From NCBI GenBank assembly GCA_022769325.1, contig JALEKC010000039.1, positions 1-44,167 on the forward strand: a stretch of 44,167 nucleotides of DNA, given 5' to 3'. Position 1 is the first letter of the stretch; every line of letters begins with the position of its first letter. Under the pieces are notes generated by a model. It was not told where the DNA came from. It did not search any database and worked only from the letters and a program-made list of their open reading frames with translations. The DNA comes from Eubacterium sp. GTDB lineage: Bacteria; Bacillota; Clostridia; Lachnospirales; Lachnospiraceae. Below, piece by piece: positions 8,527 through 15,679 of the stretch. Position numbers and translations under genes: made by a program.

Positions 8527-8952
8527 TGTACTTTTCGACCTCCTTTTCAATCTCAGCAAGTTTGATTACCGGCAATTCCATCAGATATTCCAGGCTTGTA
8601 CTTAATTTGATACTAAGGAATACACATAGGCTTAATATCTCATCACTATCACATATCAAATGGCCATCATAAAAAAATTGATTACCGTATTCTTAATTCT
8701 TCTGCAATCTACTGCCGGCAATGCCTGGAAAAATTCAATCGGCCTTCCGGTAGCACGAGATGCATACAACATCGTTCCTCGAAGTGTAAGTTCTCCATTG
8801 ATAGTATCAAGATTTTCCCGACTTAATGTCTTTTCGATTTCTTCCATGTCTCTCCCGGTCAATTTTTCCAAACCTGATAAATCCACTTCTGTATATTCTT
8901 TTCCTTCAAAGTTAAAAGGTTTTCTGAATTTTACTTTCAGTTTATTGTTCAT
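8519..8952 (-). CDS. Tail assembly chaperone, long -1 frameshift product (E+E')
   Basis: This is the predicted long form of the tail assembly chaperone, about 144 aa. Residues 1-94 are shared with the short form; after Phe-Phe at the TTTTTTT run (8671-8677) the ribosome would slip back one base and continue for 50 residues (YDGHLICDSDEILSLCVFLS and so on to EKYSG), stopping at 8519-8521, just overlapping the tape measure start. The extension is clean, lacks stops and contains the helix LMELPVIKLAEIEKEVEKY, like the E' part of P2 and the T part of lambda gpGT. Placement between tube and tape measure genes is the conserved site of this frameshift. The event is inferred, not shown. Confidence 0.75.
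8656..8952 (-). CDS. Tail assembly chaperone, short form gpE-like (98 aa)
   Basis: This is the zero-frame product of the chaperone gene, which coats the tape measure protein during tail assembly. The sequence KLKVKFRKPFNFEGKEYTEV followed by VDLSGLEKLTGRDMEEIE is typical of the phage tail gpE/gp41-like family (F.fegkey.eldL..L.gldl.e.e). The start MNNKLK was selected because GGAGG lies 8 bases upstream. The stop at 8656 comes shortly after the slippery run TTTTTTT. It sits between the tail tube gene and the tape measure gene. Confidence 0.85.
   Translation of the reverse strand: MNNKLKVKFRKPFNFEGKEYTEVDLSGLEKLTGRDMEEIEKTLSRENLDTINGELTLRGTMLYASRATGRPIEFFQALPAVDCRRIKNTVINFFMMAI
8671..8677 (-). 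other. Slippery heptamer TTTTTTT for -1 programmed frameshift
   Basis: In the zero frame the site reads AAT TTT TTT ATG. A -1 slip over the seven T residues lets the ribosome read TAT GAT GGC and onward in an open frame of 50 codons. Homopolymer U7 is a known efficient -1 slippery type. A clear downstream pseudoknot was not identified by eye. Confidence 0.7.
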
Positions 8953-9014
8953 GAGCAATTCCTCCATTTAATAAGACGCAGGATTTCTCCTGCGCCTTTT
9001 CCATATAAAACAAA

Positions 9015-9539
9015 TTAGCAATACTTATTCACTTCGGCAAGCATATCTACACCATCTACAACATAGACAGAATTCAGTTTGTCAAGTTCGAGAAGCGTCT
9101 TTCCACCTACTTCGATGAGAATGTACCAAAGTTCTGCTTTTACTTTTGTATCGGTTTCTTCGGCAACCTTCATTTTTCCACCTTCAAAACCTTTACATTT
9201 TCCACGAATCACAACACGAACCTGGGTATAAGCTGTTGCACAAGTCTCTGCATCCGTGTACTGCTGTGAACCTCGAATCGTAAGTTTCATTGGAGTGTCA
9301 GACCGCATGAGGCTAAATGCATCTTCGCAGATCATGCGGAATGGGATTTCCATATCCGTGCTCTTAAACTGTCCTACAACAGGATTTTCAATTTCTCCCA
9401 GAATTCCTGCTCCTGTCATGGTATGTGTCGTCATATCAAAGGTTGGCAGAGTGATTTCTCCGCTAATACCAACAAATTTCTCTTCTGTATCTCCACCATA
9501 GACGTTGTAATTATTGATTACCTCTGGAATACTCTTCAT
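9015..9539 (-). CDS. Major tail tube protein gpFII-like (174 aa)
   Basis: This forms the inner tube of the contractile tail, matching the P2 FII family. Family features: an N-terminal IPEVINNYNVYGGDTEEKFVG, then ITLPTFDMTTHTMTGAGILGEIENPVVGQF, a core FKSTDMEIPFRMICED, and VRVVIRGKCKGFEGGKMKVAEE. Length (174 aa) is the family norm. The start MKSIPEV has GGAGG about 9 bases upstream, within the end of the sheath gene, and begins 3 bases before the sheath stop. It stands directly after the sheath gene, as in P2 (FI-FII). Confidence 0.9.
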   Translation of the reverse strand: MKSIPEVINNYNVYGGDTEEKFVGISGEITLPTFDMTTHTMTGAGILGEIENPVVGQFKSTDMEIPFRMICEDAFSLMRSDTPMKLTIRGSQQYTDAETCATAYTQVRVVIRGKCKGFEGGKMKVAEETDTKVKAELWYILIEVGGKTLLELDKLNSVYVVDGVDMLAEVNKYC

Positions 9540-9541
9540 TA

Positions 9542-10987
9542 TCATTCACCTCCAAGAGCTTCTTTCAAAATTGTCGGGTCAAATTCTACAATAAATTTAA
9601 TATCTTCGCTTGGAAGATAGGTTGCCAAATAGATACGAAATACCACTTTTCCATTTAAAATATCTTCTGTCTTATTATCCTCTTCACGATATTCGATGCG
9701 ACCTCCGGCGATGCGCAAATTGCTTTTCATCGCATTAAACCAAATATTTTCTGAGTCACATATTGCTTGTACCTGTCTGGGATCGGTTGGTCTGTCAACC
9801 TTTTCCGCATAGGTCAAAAGCAGTCGGTTGCGATAATACGACATAAATCTTCGCACACAAATCCATCTGTCTTTCGGATCCGTTACATCCGGAAATGCAG
9901 CCGTATTATTTCCCCAGCTTTTCCAACCGGCATAATTGATGGCAGTAACAACACCAACTGCATTGCAGTAATTATTTGCAGTCTTTTTGTCCAGAACAAC
10001 TTCCGTTCCATCTTTCAATACCATTGATGAAATGTTCATTGCAAGGTTGGATGGAGATGCCGATGGAACACCATCGTTATCGCCGTCACTCTTAACACAC
10101 AATGCAGCCATATAAGCCGAATATGCATAAGTCTTTCCATTGACTTTTACCATCGGCCAGAGGATTGTTGTTTGTGACGATGTGATACCAAGAGTATCTT
10201 TTCCTTCTGGTACATCTTCAGCTTTTTTTACCATAGATGTATCCAAATCTACTAATGCCTGTGCATTAAACTCATCGCTGATATTGACTGCTGCCACGGA
10301 CAATGCCACGGCAACTTCTCTCTTCTGACTGTACCCTGGTGCCAAGATTTGTCCCGGTACCAACTGCAACTTAGGAAATACATCATTCACACATGAAATA
10401 CCACTATTCGCACCTGTTGATGAAGAATAACCACCGATAATCTGAAGAACCATGTCTCTCTCTTCATAAGAAACCTGATCGGCATTAATGGTAAGAGTTC
10501 CTGTCAGTGCTTCATTGATAAGAGTTACCGTGATTTTTAAATCCTCTCCGACACTCAGAATATAATCTATCCCGCGCGCCAAAACTTCGCTCTCTTTTTT
10601 CACGACAACGCTCTTCAAAATCACATCCGAATCATCAAATGTATATTCTTTCTTGTTCGTCGTGTCCAAAGAAATTTCATCCATTGTTTTTTTGTTTTTT
10701 GTGACATCCAAAACATTGATGCACACAATCGGGGATGTCTTCAACAGTTCAAAGTTTGCACTGACACTCTGACAAATGGTATACTTATCAAAGTCATCAC
10801 TATAACCAAGTTTTTTTACTGCATCCTCATAATCCTCGACAAGTACCGGAACATTGGTCACTTCTTCCGGATTTTCTAAAATGTGAACCGGTGCTGTACC
10901 GATTACAACCTGCAGTCCGGATGATACCGATATCGTTGCCGGCATCGATGTCGCTTTTTCCTCTGTTCGAACTCCATGATAATACAT
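9542..10987 (-). CDS. Tail sheath protein gpFI-like (481 aa)
   Basis: This is the contractile sheath subunit. N-terminal MYYHGVRTEEKATSMPATIS is typical of myophage sheaths (P2 FI opens similarly with HGV.v.E...g.rpI), and the C-terminal domain shows the conserved RFMSYYRNRLLLTYAEKVDR and DSENIWFNAMKSNLRIAGGR blocks, then a final core beta strand region VVFRIYLATYLPSEDIKFIV. These are the parts that interlock between sheath subunits. The gene has AGGAG 11 bases upstream of ATG. Its presence proves this element has, or had, a contractile tail. Confidence 0.93.
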   Translation of the reverse strand: MYYHGVRTEEKATSMPATISVSSGLQVVIGTAPVHILENPEEVTNVPVLVEDYEDAVKKLGYSDDFDKYTICQSVSANFELLKTSPIVCINVLDVTKNKKTMDEISLDTTNKKEYTFDDSDVILKSVVVKKESEVLARGIDYILSVGEDLKITVTLINEALTGTLTINADQVSYEERDMVLQIIGGYSSSTGANSGISCVNDVFPKLQLVPGQILAPGYSQKREVAVALSVAAVNISDEFNAQALVDLDTSMVKKAEDVPEGKDTLGITSSQTTILWPMVKVNGKTYAYSAYMAALCVKSDGDNDGVPSASPSNLAMNISSMVLKDGTEVVLDKKTANNYCNAVGVVTAINYAGWKSWGNNTAAFPDVTDPKDRWICVRRFMSYYRNRLLLTYAEKVDRPTDPRQVQAICDSENIWFNAMKSNLRIAGGRIEYREEDNKTEDILNGKVVFRIYLATYLPSEDIKFIVEFDPTILKEALGGE

Positions 10988-10993
10988 AGCTTC

Positions 10994-11308
10994 TTATTCT
11001 CCTTTCGTTTCAAAATTCTTCTTTACTTCCTCATTGATACAATACAATCGGCTTCCCTTTTCTTTGACCGCCTTTAACGCATCGCCTGCCTGCGTTATCG
11101 GAACGATAAGAGAATCAACAGCCTTTTGTTTCTTAACAGTTTCCTGAAACTTTTCCGGCAAGCCATCTTTGTAGATATCGCCATGGGAAACCACACCTTT
11201 GATGCTTGAACCAACATACATCAAAGGAATCGATGGCTTATCTGTAGATTTTTTACCGTTAGCAACCTTTGTCGTTGTCTTTTTTGTTTCGTTGTTTTTT
11301 TCTAACAT
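10994..11308 (-). CDS. Small phage protein preceding the tail sheath (104 aa)
   Basis: This has an N-terminal charged linker rich in Lys and Thr (EKNNETKKTTTKVANGKK) followed by a compact domain PLMYVGSSIKGVVSHGDIYKDGLPEKF, then VPITQAGDALKAVKEKGSRL. The gene overlaps the preceding one by 7 bases and ends 6 bases before the sheath start. In several contractile phages (for example Mu) a small protein of unknown role lies at this spot, between tail terminator and sheath. No known fold was recognised, so its function is left open. Confidence 0.7.
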   Translation of the reverse strand: MLEKNNETKKTTTKVANGKKSTDKPSIPLMYVGSSIKGVVSHGDIYKDGLPEKFQETVKKQKAVDSLIVPITQAGDALKAVKEKGSRLYCINEEVKKNFETKGE

Positions 11309-11823
11309 AACCAGTCACTTTCCTCTCTTTCTATACCTGGGATTTTGACGACCATCGAAACGACGCCAAAATAATAATTTTCTTCATTGTCAGCGCTCCA
11401 CTTAATTTCTTCCACTACCTCATATCCATCAAATGCCGGGTTTTTTTGAAAATACTCAGCAATTTTTTGTATGGCATGAAGGACATACAGTCCACCATTT
11501 CGCAATTTGCCATCGTCATAGATGCCAATCCAAAAGTTCACGTTGGTTTTTCCGGGACCATTTCTCACATCAAAACTTCCCCCATCCAAATCAACAATCA
11601 GATAGGGGAATGGAATGATATCGGCCACATCATTGAGCAATCCACTCTCTAATTCTTCTTGTGTCTCCTCATACTGCTGTGAATTCAAAACCGGTATACT
11701 CTGCTGATAGATATTTAATTTTTTCGTATTTCCTTTTTCCTGAGAATCCGGAAATCTTTCCTGCTGAAATATCTCTTCGCATATTTCAACCAACTCTTCC
11801 AATAAGGTATGATTTGTAAGCAT
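11302..11823 (-). CDS. Probable tail completion/terminator protein (173 aa)
   Basis: Position between the gpZ-like protein and the sheath is the slot of tail terminator or completion proteins. The protein is alpha/beta: an N-terminal helix LLEELVEICEEIFQQ, then IIPFPYLIVDLDGGSFDV, NVNFWIGIYDD, a helix GLYVLHAIQKIAEYFQKN and a last strand pair YYFGVVSMVVKIPGI. This pattern (PYIVVRxxxG ... V.i.iGiyd....G..dvl...e.i) is found in phage tail terminator-like proteins. It follows the gpZ gene with no gap. The specific family assignment is tentative. Confidence 0.65.
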   Translation of the reverse strand: MLTNHTLLEELVEICEEIFQQERFPDSQEKGNTKKLNIYQQSIPVLNSQQYEETQEELESGLLNDVADIIPFPYLIVDLDGGSFDVRNGPGKTNVNFWIGIYDDGKLRNGGLYVLHAIQKIAEYFQKNPAFDGYEVVEEIKWSADNEENYYFGVVSMVVKIPGIEREESDWLC

Positions 11824-12429
11824 TTAACCCTCCATCGAATTTAATATGCGTTCGGCGTGTCTTCGAAGAGAATATTTTAGTTCATCTTCAATCTGTTTTT
11901 TCAATGAACCATAAACACGTTCTCCACCTATCATAACAGGAACACCGGAACCATAGAATTCTTTGATTTGTTCTTTTTTCTTGTTTTCCATCTGTGAACC
12001 TTTTATACGAACAAAAATTCCAATATGTCCAGGTCCTTTTGCATTCTGCATTCTTGCCACAAATGCACGATACCCTGGCTTACCTAACTGAACCGGCCTT
12101 GTCGACTGAAGCTGATGGGCCTTGGCAGCTCTTCCAGCTTTGGTATGTCGCCTATATTCGAAAGCAGATAAAGCCAACGGCCGTCCTTTGGTATGGATGG
12201 TTGCAGTAAGAGAACTAACGGATGCTTTGTTTAGTTTAAGCGACTTATTAAACTTTGTCTTTTTGACTTTATAAGTACTATCCGCCTTTTTGTACAAATC
12301 CTGTCTTGCCTTAATAGCAGTCTCATTGACTGCCATCTTGACAATCTCTGGAGCAGACACACGTAACTTAGAAAAATCACGCTTCAACTCCTCCAGTCCA
12401 TCAAGATATACTTCAATACTTTCTCCCAT
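11824..12429 (-). CDS. Minor tail protein Z-like (201 aa)
   Basis: This is a prophage minor tail protein Z (GpZ) family member, implicated in joining of tail and head. Clear family segments are SAPEIVKMAVNETAIKARQD near the N-terminus, KFNKSLKLNKASVSSLTATI in the middle, RPLALSAFEYRRHTKAG, and the glycine-rich turn AFVARMQNAKGPGHIGIFVR with a C-terminal GSGVPVMIGGERVYG. The gene starts in a TAATG overlap with the preceding small gene. It stands in the head-tail joining block. Confidence 0.85.
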   Translation of the reverse strand: MGESIEVYLDGLEELKRDFSKLRVSAPEIVKMAVNETAIKARQDLYKKADSTYKVKKTKFNKSLKLNKASVSSLTATIHTKGRPLALSAFEYRRHTKAGRAAKAHQLQSTRPVQLGKPGYRAFVARMQNAKGPGHIGIFVRIKGSQMENKKKEQIKEFYGSGVPVMIGGERVYGSLKKQIEDELKYSLRRHAERILNSMEG

Positions 12430-12755
12430 TACTGCTTCACCGTCCTTATGTGAATCGAATACACGCCACTTTCATTAACCGCATCTTCCACTTCAAAGGT
12501 CTGATTGTCAATCGTTAGTTTCCTTCCGGACAATGGGAGTCTTCCGTAATCTGCTGCCTTGATATACAGCAATCCTCGTTTGACTCCCATTCCGGCCTTT
12601 TCATTCGTGCTTTTATATTTTTCTCGTTTGAGAAGTTCAAAATCATCCAGAACAATATTAACATTTTTTCCGTTGACATCATGCATCTCACCGAATTCAT
12701 CCGGATTGATAAATACATCAAGAATATCTTGCCTCTGAAGTTCTTTGAACGTCAT
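12429..12755 (-). CDS. Head-tail joining protein, gpFII/stopper-like (108 aa)
   Basis: This small beta-rich protein follows the capsid and a connector-like protein. Its DILDVFINPDEFGEMHDVNG followed by KNVNIVLDDFELLKREKY matches phage head-tail attachment proteins of the lambda FII/stopper type, which read FxnpdEFgexhxinGkxvxvviD. The C-terminal half GRKLTIDNQTFEVEDAVNES has the strands that complete the fold. It overlaps both neighbours by one base (TAATG), so the three genes are translationally coupled. Confidence 0.75.
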   Translation of the reverse strand: MTFKELQRQDILDVFINPDEFGEMHDVNGKNVNIVLDDFELLKREKYKSTNEKAGMGVKRGLLYIKAADYGRLPLSGRKLTIDNQTFEVEDAVNESGVYSIHIRTVKQ

Positions 12756-13117
12756 TAGCGAAATACCTCCTCCTGATAAGCCAATACTTTATCAATCAGC
12801 TCCGGACGTGTCATGGATTCCTCCATTGGCTCCATGCCGATAGATTCCGCATACTGCATGATTGCTTTTTTACTGGACAATTTCTTTAACTCCTCTTCAC
12901 TAAGCATATCAATCTTATCTGCTTCATCATCAGTTGAAATTTCATCATCATCATTTGTGTCGGATTCTGACACAACCAGCTTAGCTCCCACCGGGCAAAC
13001 TGCCCGGCAGGAACAAAATCTTTCAATCTCTTCTTCCGAAAACTCATCGCCGAGAATGTCTCCCGGATGATAATTATTTGAAGGTCCTGTGATATTGGTT
13101 TTCACTTTATAAATCAT
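12755..13117 (-). CDS. Head completion/connector protein with acidic linker (120 aa)
   Basis: This is encoded right after the major capsid gene, where adaptor or DNA packaging (lambda FI-like) proteins lie. The N-terminal 45 residues form a small domain with the motif NNYHPGDILGDEFSEEEIERF; next is a very acidic linker (SDTNDDDEISTDDEADKID); the C-terminal 45 residues read as a helical mini-domain KKAIMQYAESIGMEPMEESMTRPELIDKVL-like, reminiscent of SAP/HeH or Rho-N folds that touch nucleic acids. The AGGAGG site sits at good distance. The function is inferred from place. Confidence 0.65.
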   Translation of the reverse strand: MIYKVKTNITGPSNNYHPGDILGDEFSEEEIERFCSCRAVCPVGAKLVVSESDTNDDDEISTDDEADKIDMLSEEELKKLSSKKAIMQYAESIGMEPMEESMTRPELIDKVLAYQEEVFR

Positions 13118-13128
13118 GTCTATACCTC

Positions 13129-14157
13129 CTATGCAACTACCAAGATTGCCCAGCTATCAACATCATTTGGTGCCGGAATTGGACGGGAAGTCATACGTAA
13201 CTTTTCGATGTCATTGTCCTCATCCACGATATGTTTCGGAACAAACTCAGCCTCATAGGTTACAAATCCCTGTCCTGACTCAGCCTGAGTTACTGCTCCG
13301 TAGTGAACTGCTCCAATACCTCCGCTATTTGCCAGTAACACTGTTCCGTATGGAAGCACCTGCATACCTGGGTTATCATCATCATCGATCCATTCATCAT
13401 AAGAATACAAATCCATACCAAGGCTGGCGATACGTCCGTGGAACGTAACATTCTCATCAATGATTCTTGGCTCGATACGCGCATCATGTACATTCAAAAT
13501 ATTTGCATTCTGGATTACCTTTGGATGTTTCAGATACAGTCTCATGGTTTCAGAATCACACATCATCATATTTGGCTTTGTTCCTGATGCCTTTGTAACT
13601 GCAATAGACCATTTGAGCAAATCGGCATCCGGATCTGATTCTTCATTGTCCCATTTGTTTGTTCCGACAAGAACATCCTGATTGGTGAAATTGTAATCAA
13701 CATGGATGTCAATGCCCTCTTTTTCATCCACAACATCAAATCCTCCGGTTGTTAAAATCTTTGCAGACATCCATTCTGTCCTTCGATCAATCATCGCTTT
13801 CAGATCCAGTGAATCCTGTGCAAGAAGTTCATCCTCTCTTTCTTCAGGTGACATGGCGGTGTAAACATTTTCGCCAAATCCACGCTTTGTCACATCATCC
13901 ACAGTCATCAAACGTTCCGGTGCAAGTTTTGGTGTCTGAATCTGATTGGTATGGAATCCTTCTCTTGTCATTACCTTTCCCCCACGACGTGGAGATACAA
14001 AAGGTGCCATCTTACGTCCGCCCTTTTTTACATCAACTTCAATCTTTTCAGCAAGATGTGTTTTTACGGTCGGGAAAAATGTCCTTGTTAAAAAATTACT
14101 ATTAGTTACGGAGAGACGGATTGCCTCCATCATCTCTCTAGTTGAATAATCTACCAT
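13129..14157 (-). CDS. Major capsid protein, gpE family (342 aa)
   Basis: This is the HK97-fold major head protein of the lambda gpE family. Support includes TRTFFPTVKTHLAEKIEVDV near residues 24-45, the block MAPFVSPRRGGKVMTREGF, PERLMTVDDVTKRGFGENVY near 80-100, and a domain core with MIDRRTEWMSAKILTTGGFD. The length (342 aa) equals lambda gpE (341 aa). It lies after the decoration protein as in lambda (D then E), with the ribosome binding site GAGG carried at the end of the preceding gene. Confidence 0.93.
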   Translation of the reverse strand: MVDYSTREMMEAIRLSVTNSNFLTRTFFPTVKTHLAEKIEVDVKKGGRKMAPFVSPRRGGKVMTREGFHTNQIQTPKLAPERLMTVDDVTKRGFGENVYTAMSPEEREDELLAQDSLDLKAMIDRRTEWMSAKILTTGGFDVVDEKEGIDIHVDYNFTNQDVLVGTNKWDNEESDPDADLLKWSIAVTKASGTKPNMMMCDSETMRLYLKHPKVIQNANILNVHDARIEPRIIDENVTFHGRIASLGMDLYSYDEWIDDDDNPGMQVLPYGTVLLANSGGIGAVHYGAVTQAESGQGFVTYEAEFVPKHIVDEDNDIEKLRMTSRPIPAPNDVDSWAILVVA

Positions 14158-14160
14158 TTT

Positions 14161-14532
14161 TTACTTTACCTCCTCTAAAAAAATGCCAAGTCTTCTAAGT
14201 TCTTCTGTATAATCTTCCAAAGTGGTGCCACTTGCCACAATAACTGCTTCCGGATTAAACGTTCCGGTAATGTATTCCTCTGCTACCACATCACTATCAG
14301 ATTCTGATGTTCCTGTGTCAGTATCATCTGTCAATATACCACTTGGAACAATTTTCTCAACCGATGCATCAAAAGTAGCATATGTGCCATCACCCTTTTC
14401 ATACAAAAGAGTTCCTCTTTTCAAAAGGCCCTGTCCTGCTGCCAATTTAATTCCTCTGGTTAATACACCTACTTTGGTTCCTGAAATCAAATTATCAGCT
14501 TTCAGTTCTCCAATTGTTTCAAACAAATCCAT
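14161..14532 (-). CDS. Head decoration protein, lambda gpD-like (123 aa)
   Basis: This is a small protein between the protease/scaffold gene and the capsid gene, the lambda gpD slot. It has an alternating pattern ISGTKVGVLTRGIKLAAGQG, LLKRGTLLYEKGDGTYATF, GILTDDTDTG, and YITGTFNPEAVIVASGTTLE, the layout of head decoration proteins that trimerise on the capsid surface and hold it against DNA pressure. The start MDLFET was chosen for the AGGAGG 7-8 bases upstream. Confidence 0.85.
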   Translation of the reverse strand: MDLFETIGELKADNLISGTKVGVLTRGIKLAAGQGLLKRGTLLYEKGDGTYATFDASVEKIVPSGILTDDTDTGTSESDSDVVAEEYITGTFNPEAVIVASGTTLEDYTEELRRLGIFLEEVK

Positions 14533-14533
14533 C

Positions 14534-14950
14534 TTATTTTCCTCCTTTCTGCTGTACATTTTTGAACGCGTTTGACAGCCTACTCACGCGTTTTTCGTGA
14601 TTTTTTTCGTTGCTGCCTTCTGCAACATCATCGTCCTGTACATCTTTTGGTGCCGGAGTGATATTTTTTGCACCACTCTTTTCAGCGTCATTTCGCAAAT
14701 CTTCCATAAAATTTGCCCCTACCTTTTTTTCCTTCAAGATAGCTTCATACGCCACTTCTTTTGCATCTTTTGGCTCCTCGTATTTTGCCTTTTCCAGCAT
14801 TTCTTGCGGAACTGCATTGGCAATGTCATCAAGTGCTTTCATTCTTTTACGTTCCTGATTAACAGCATCTTGGACCATGCTTGTACAAAGTTCCGGATAA
14901 GCTGCCTGCAAATCAGCTACTGTTGTGAGTTTTTCATTCTTGTCGCCCAT
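14534..14950 (-). CDS. Nested scaffold protein from an internal start (138 aa)
   Basis: This in-frame internal start lies in the C-terminal half of the capsid protease gene. The ATG at 14948-14950 (MGDKNEKLTTVADL) is preceded by AAAGGAGGT at ideal spacing, a stronger site than most gene starts here. The separate product would be 138 aa, acidic and helical (EKLTTVADLQAAYPELCTSM), ending in a basic tail HEKRVSRLSNAFKNVQQKGG. This is the arrangement of lambda C/Nu3, where the C-terminal part of the protease is also made separately as capsid scaffold. Confidence 0.75.
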   Translation of the reverse strand: MGDKNEKLTTVADLQAAYPELCTSMVQDAVNQERKRMKALDDIANAVPQEMLEKAKYEEPKDAKEVAYEAILKEKKVGANFMEDLRNDAEKSGAKNITPAPKDVQDDDVAEGSNEKNHEKRVSRLSNAFKNVQQKGGK

Positions 14951-15679
14951 ATCTGTATTACCTCCTTTATCCGTTTTTTTATCAATAGGCTTTTTTGATG
15001 TATTAAGATTAACGTTTTTTACAAAACGATGATCTGGCTCCTTGCTCAAATGTGTCTTATCAACACGAACGGAATTGACCATAATATACTTTCCGCAGTC
15101 ACGAATATCCGAAATATTGGAATATGCAATTTCATCAACCAATCCAAGGTCAACTGCTTCCTGTGCCGTCAACCATTTTTCTTCGCTCATAAGTGTTGAA
15201 AATTCTTCTTCACTGATATCTGAAATTCTGCTACGGTACGAAGCGATGATGCTTTCTTTCACAGCGCTCATATCTTCAAGCATTTTCTTGAGATCGCTTT
15301 CGTTGTAGTAACCTGACAGTCCTACCAAAGGATCATGAATCAGTACCATGGCATTGCAGGATGCTATAATCTCATCCGCAGCCATGATGATAATAGTAGC
15401 CGCCGATGCACACATGCCGTCAATGTGTGCTATGATATGTTTATTGCTATCTTTCAACTGACTAAAGATTGCAAAAGCCGACATCACATCTCCTCCCGGA
15501 GAGTTGACACGAACATGAATCGTATCTGCCTCACATTCGTTCAACTCCTGGATAAACTGGCGGTATGCCACATAATCTTCATCCCACCACGGCTCTTCGG
15601 AGCAAATCTCTCCATAGAGATATAACTCTGCTTCATTGTCCGAATACTTGCTATTTTGAAATTTCCAAAATTTATTCAT
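14534..15679 (-). CDS. Capsid maturation protease (ClpP-like) fused to scaffold (381 aa)
   Basis: The N-terminal 190 residues form a ClpP/S49-like serine protease: IHVRVNSPGGDVMSAFAIFS, then HIDGMCASAATIIIMAADEI with Ser92 as nucleophile, and MVLIHDPLVGLSGYY with His115 as the general base, followed by EKWLTAQEAVDLGLVDEIAY. It would cleave scaffold and head proteins during prohead maturation. The C-terminal half (from about residue 244) is the scaffold, also made from its own start. The gene overlaps the portal gene by 8 bases. The start is the ATG MNKFWKF just within the end of the portal gene. Confidence 0.9.
   Translation of the reverse strand: MNKFWKFQNSKYSDNEAELYLYGEICSEEPWWDEDYVAYRQFIQELNECEADTIHVRVNSPGGDVMSAFAIFSQLKDSNKHIIAHIDGMCASAATIIIMAADEIIASCNAMVLIHDPLVGLSGYYNESDLKKMLEDMSAVKESIIASYRSRISDISEEEFSTLMSEEKWLTAQEAVDLGLVDEIAYSNISDIRDCGKYIMVNSVRVDKTHLSKEPDHRFVKNVNLNTSKKPIDKKTDKGGNTDMGDKNEKLTTVADLQAAYPELCTSMVQDAVNQERKRMKALDDIANAVPQEMLEKAKYEEPKDAKEVAYEAILKEKKVGANFMEDLRNDAEKSGAKNITPAPKDVQDDDVAEGSNEKNHEKRVSRLSNAFKNVQQKGGK

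Noticed and set aside
7631-8605. Long plus-strand open frames opposite the tape measure gene (129 and 180 codons)
   Set aside because: They are antisense shadows of a strongly coding gene, with no ribosome binding sites and Ala/Ser/Ile-rich sequence that mirrors the codons of the tape measure.
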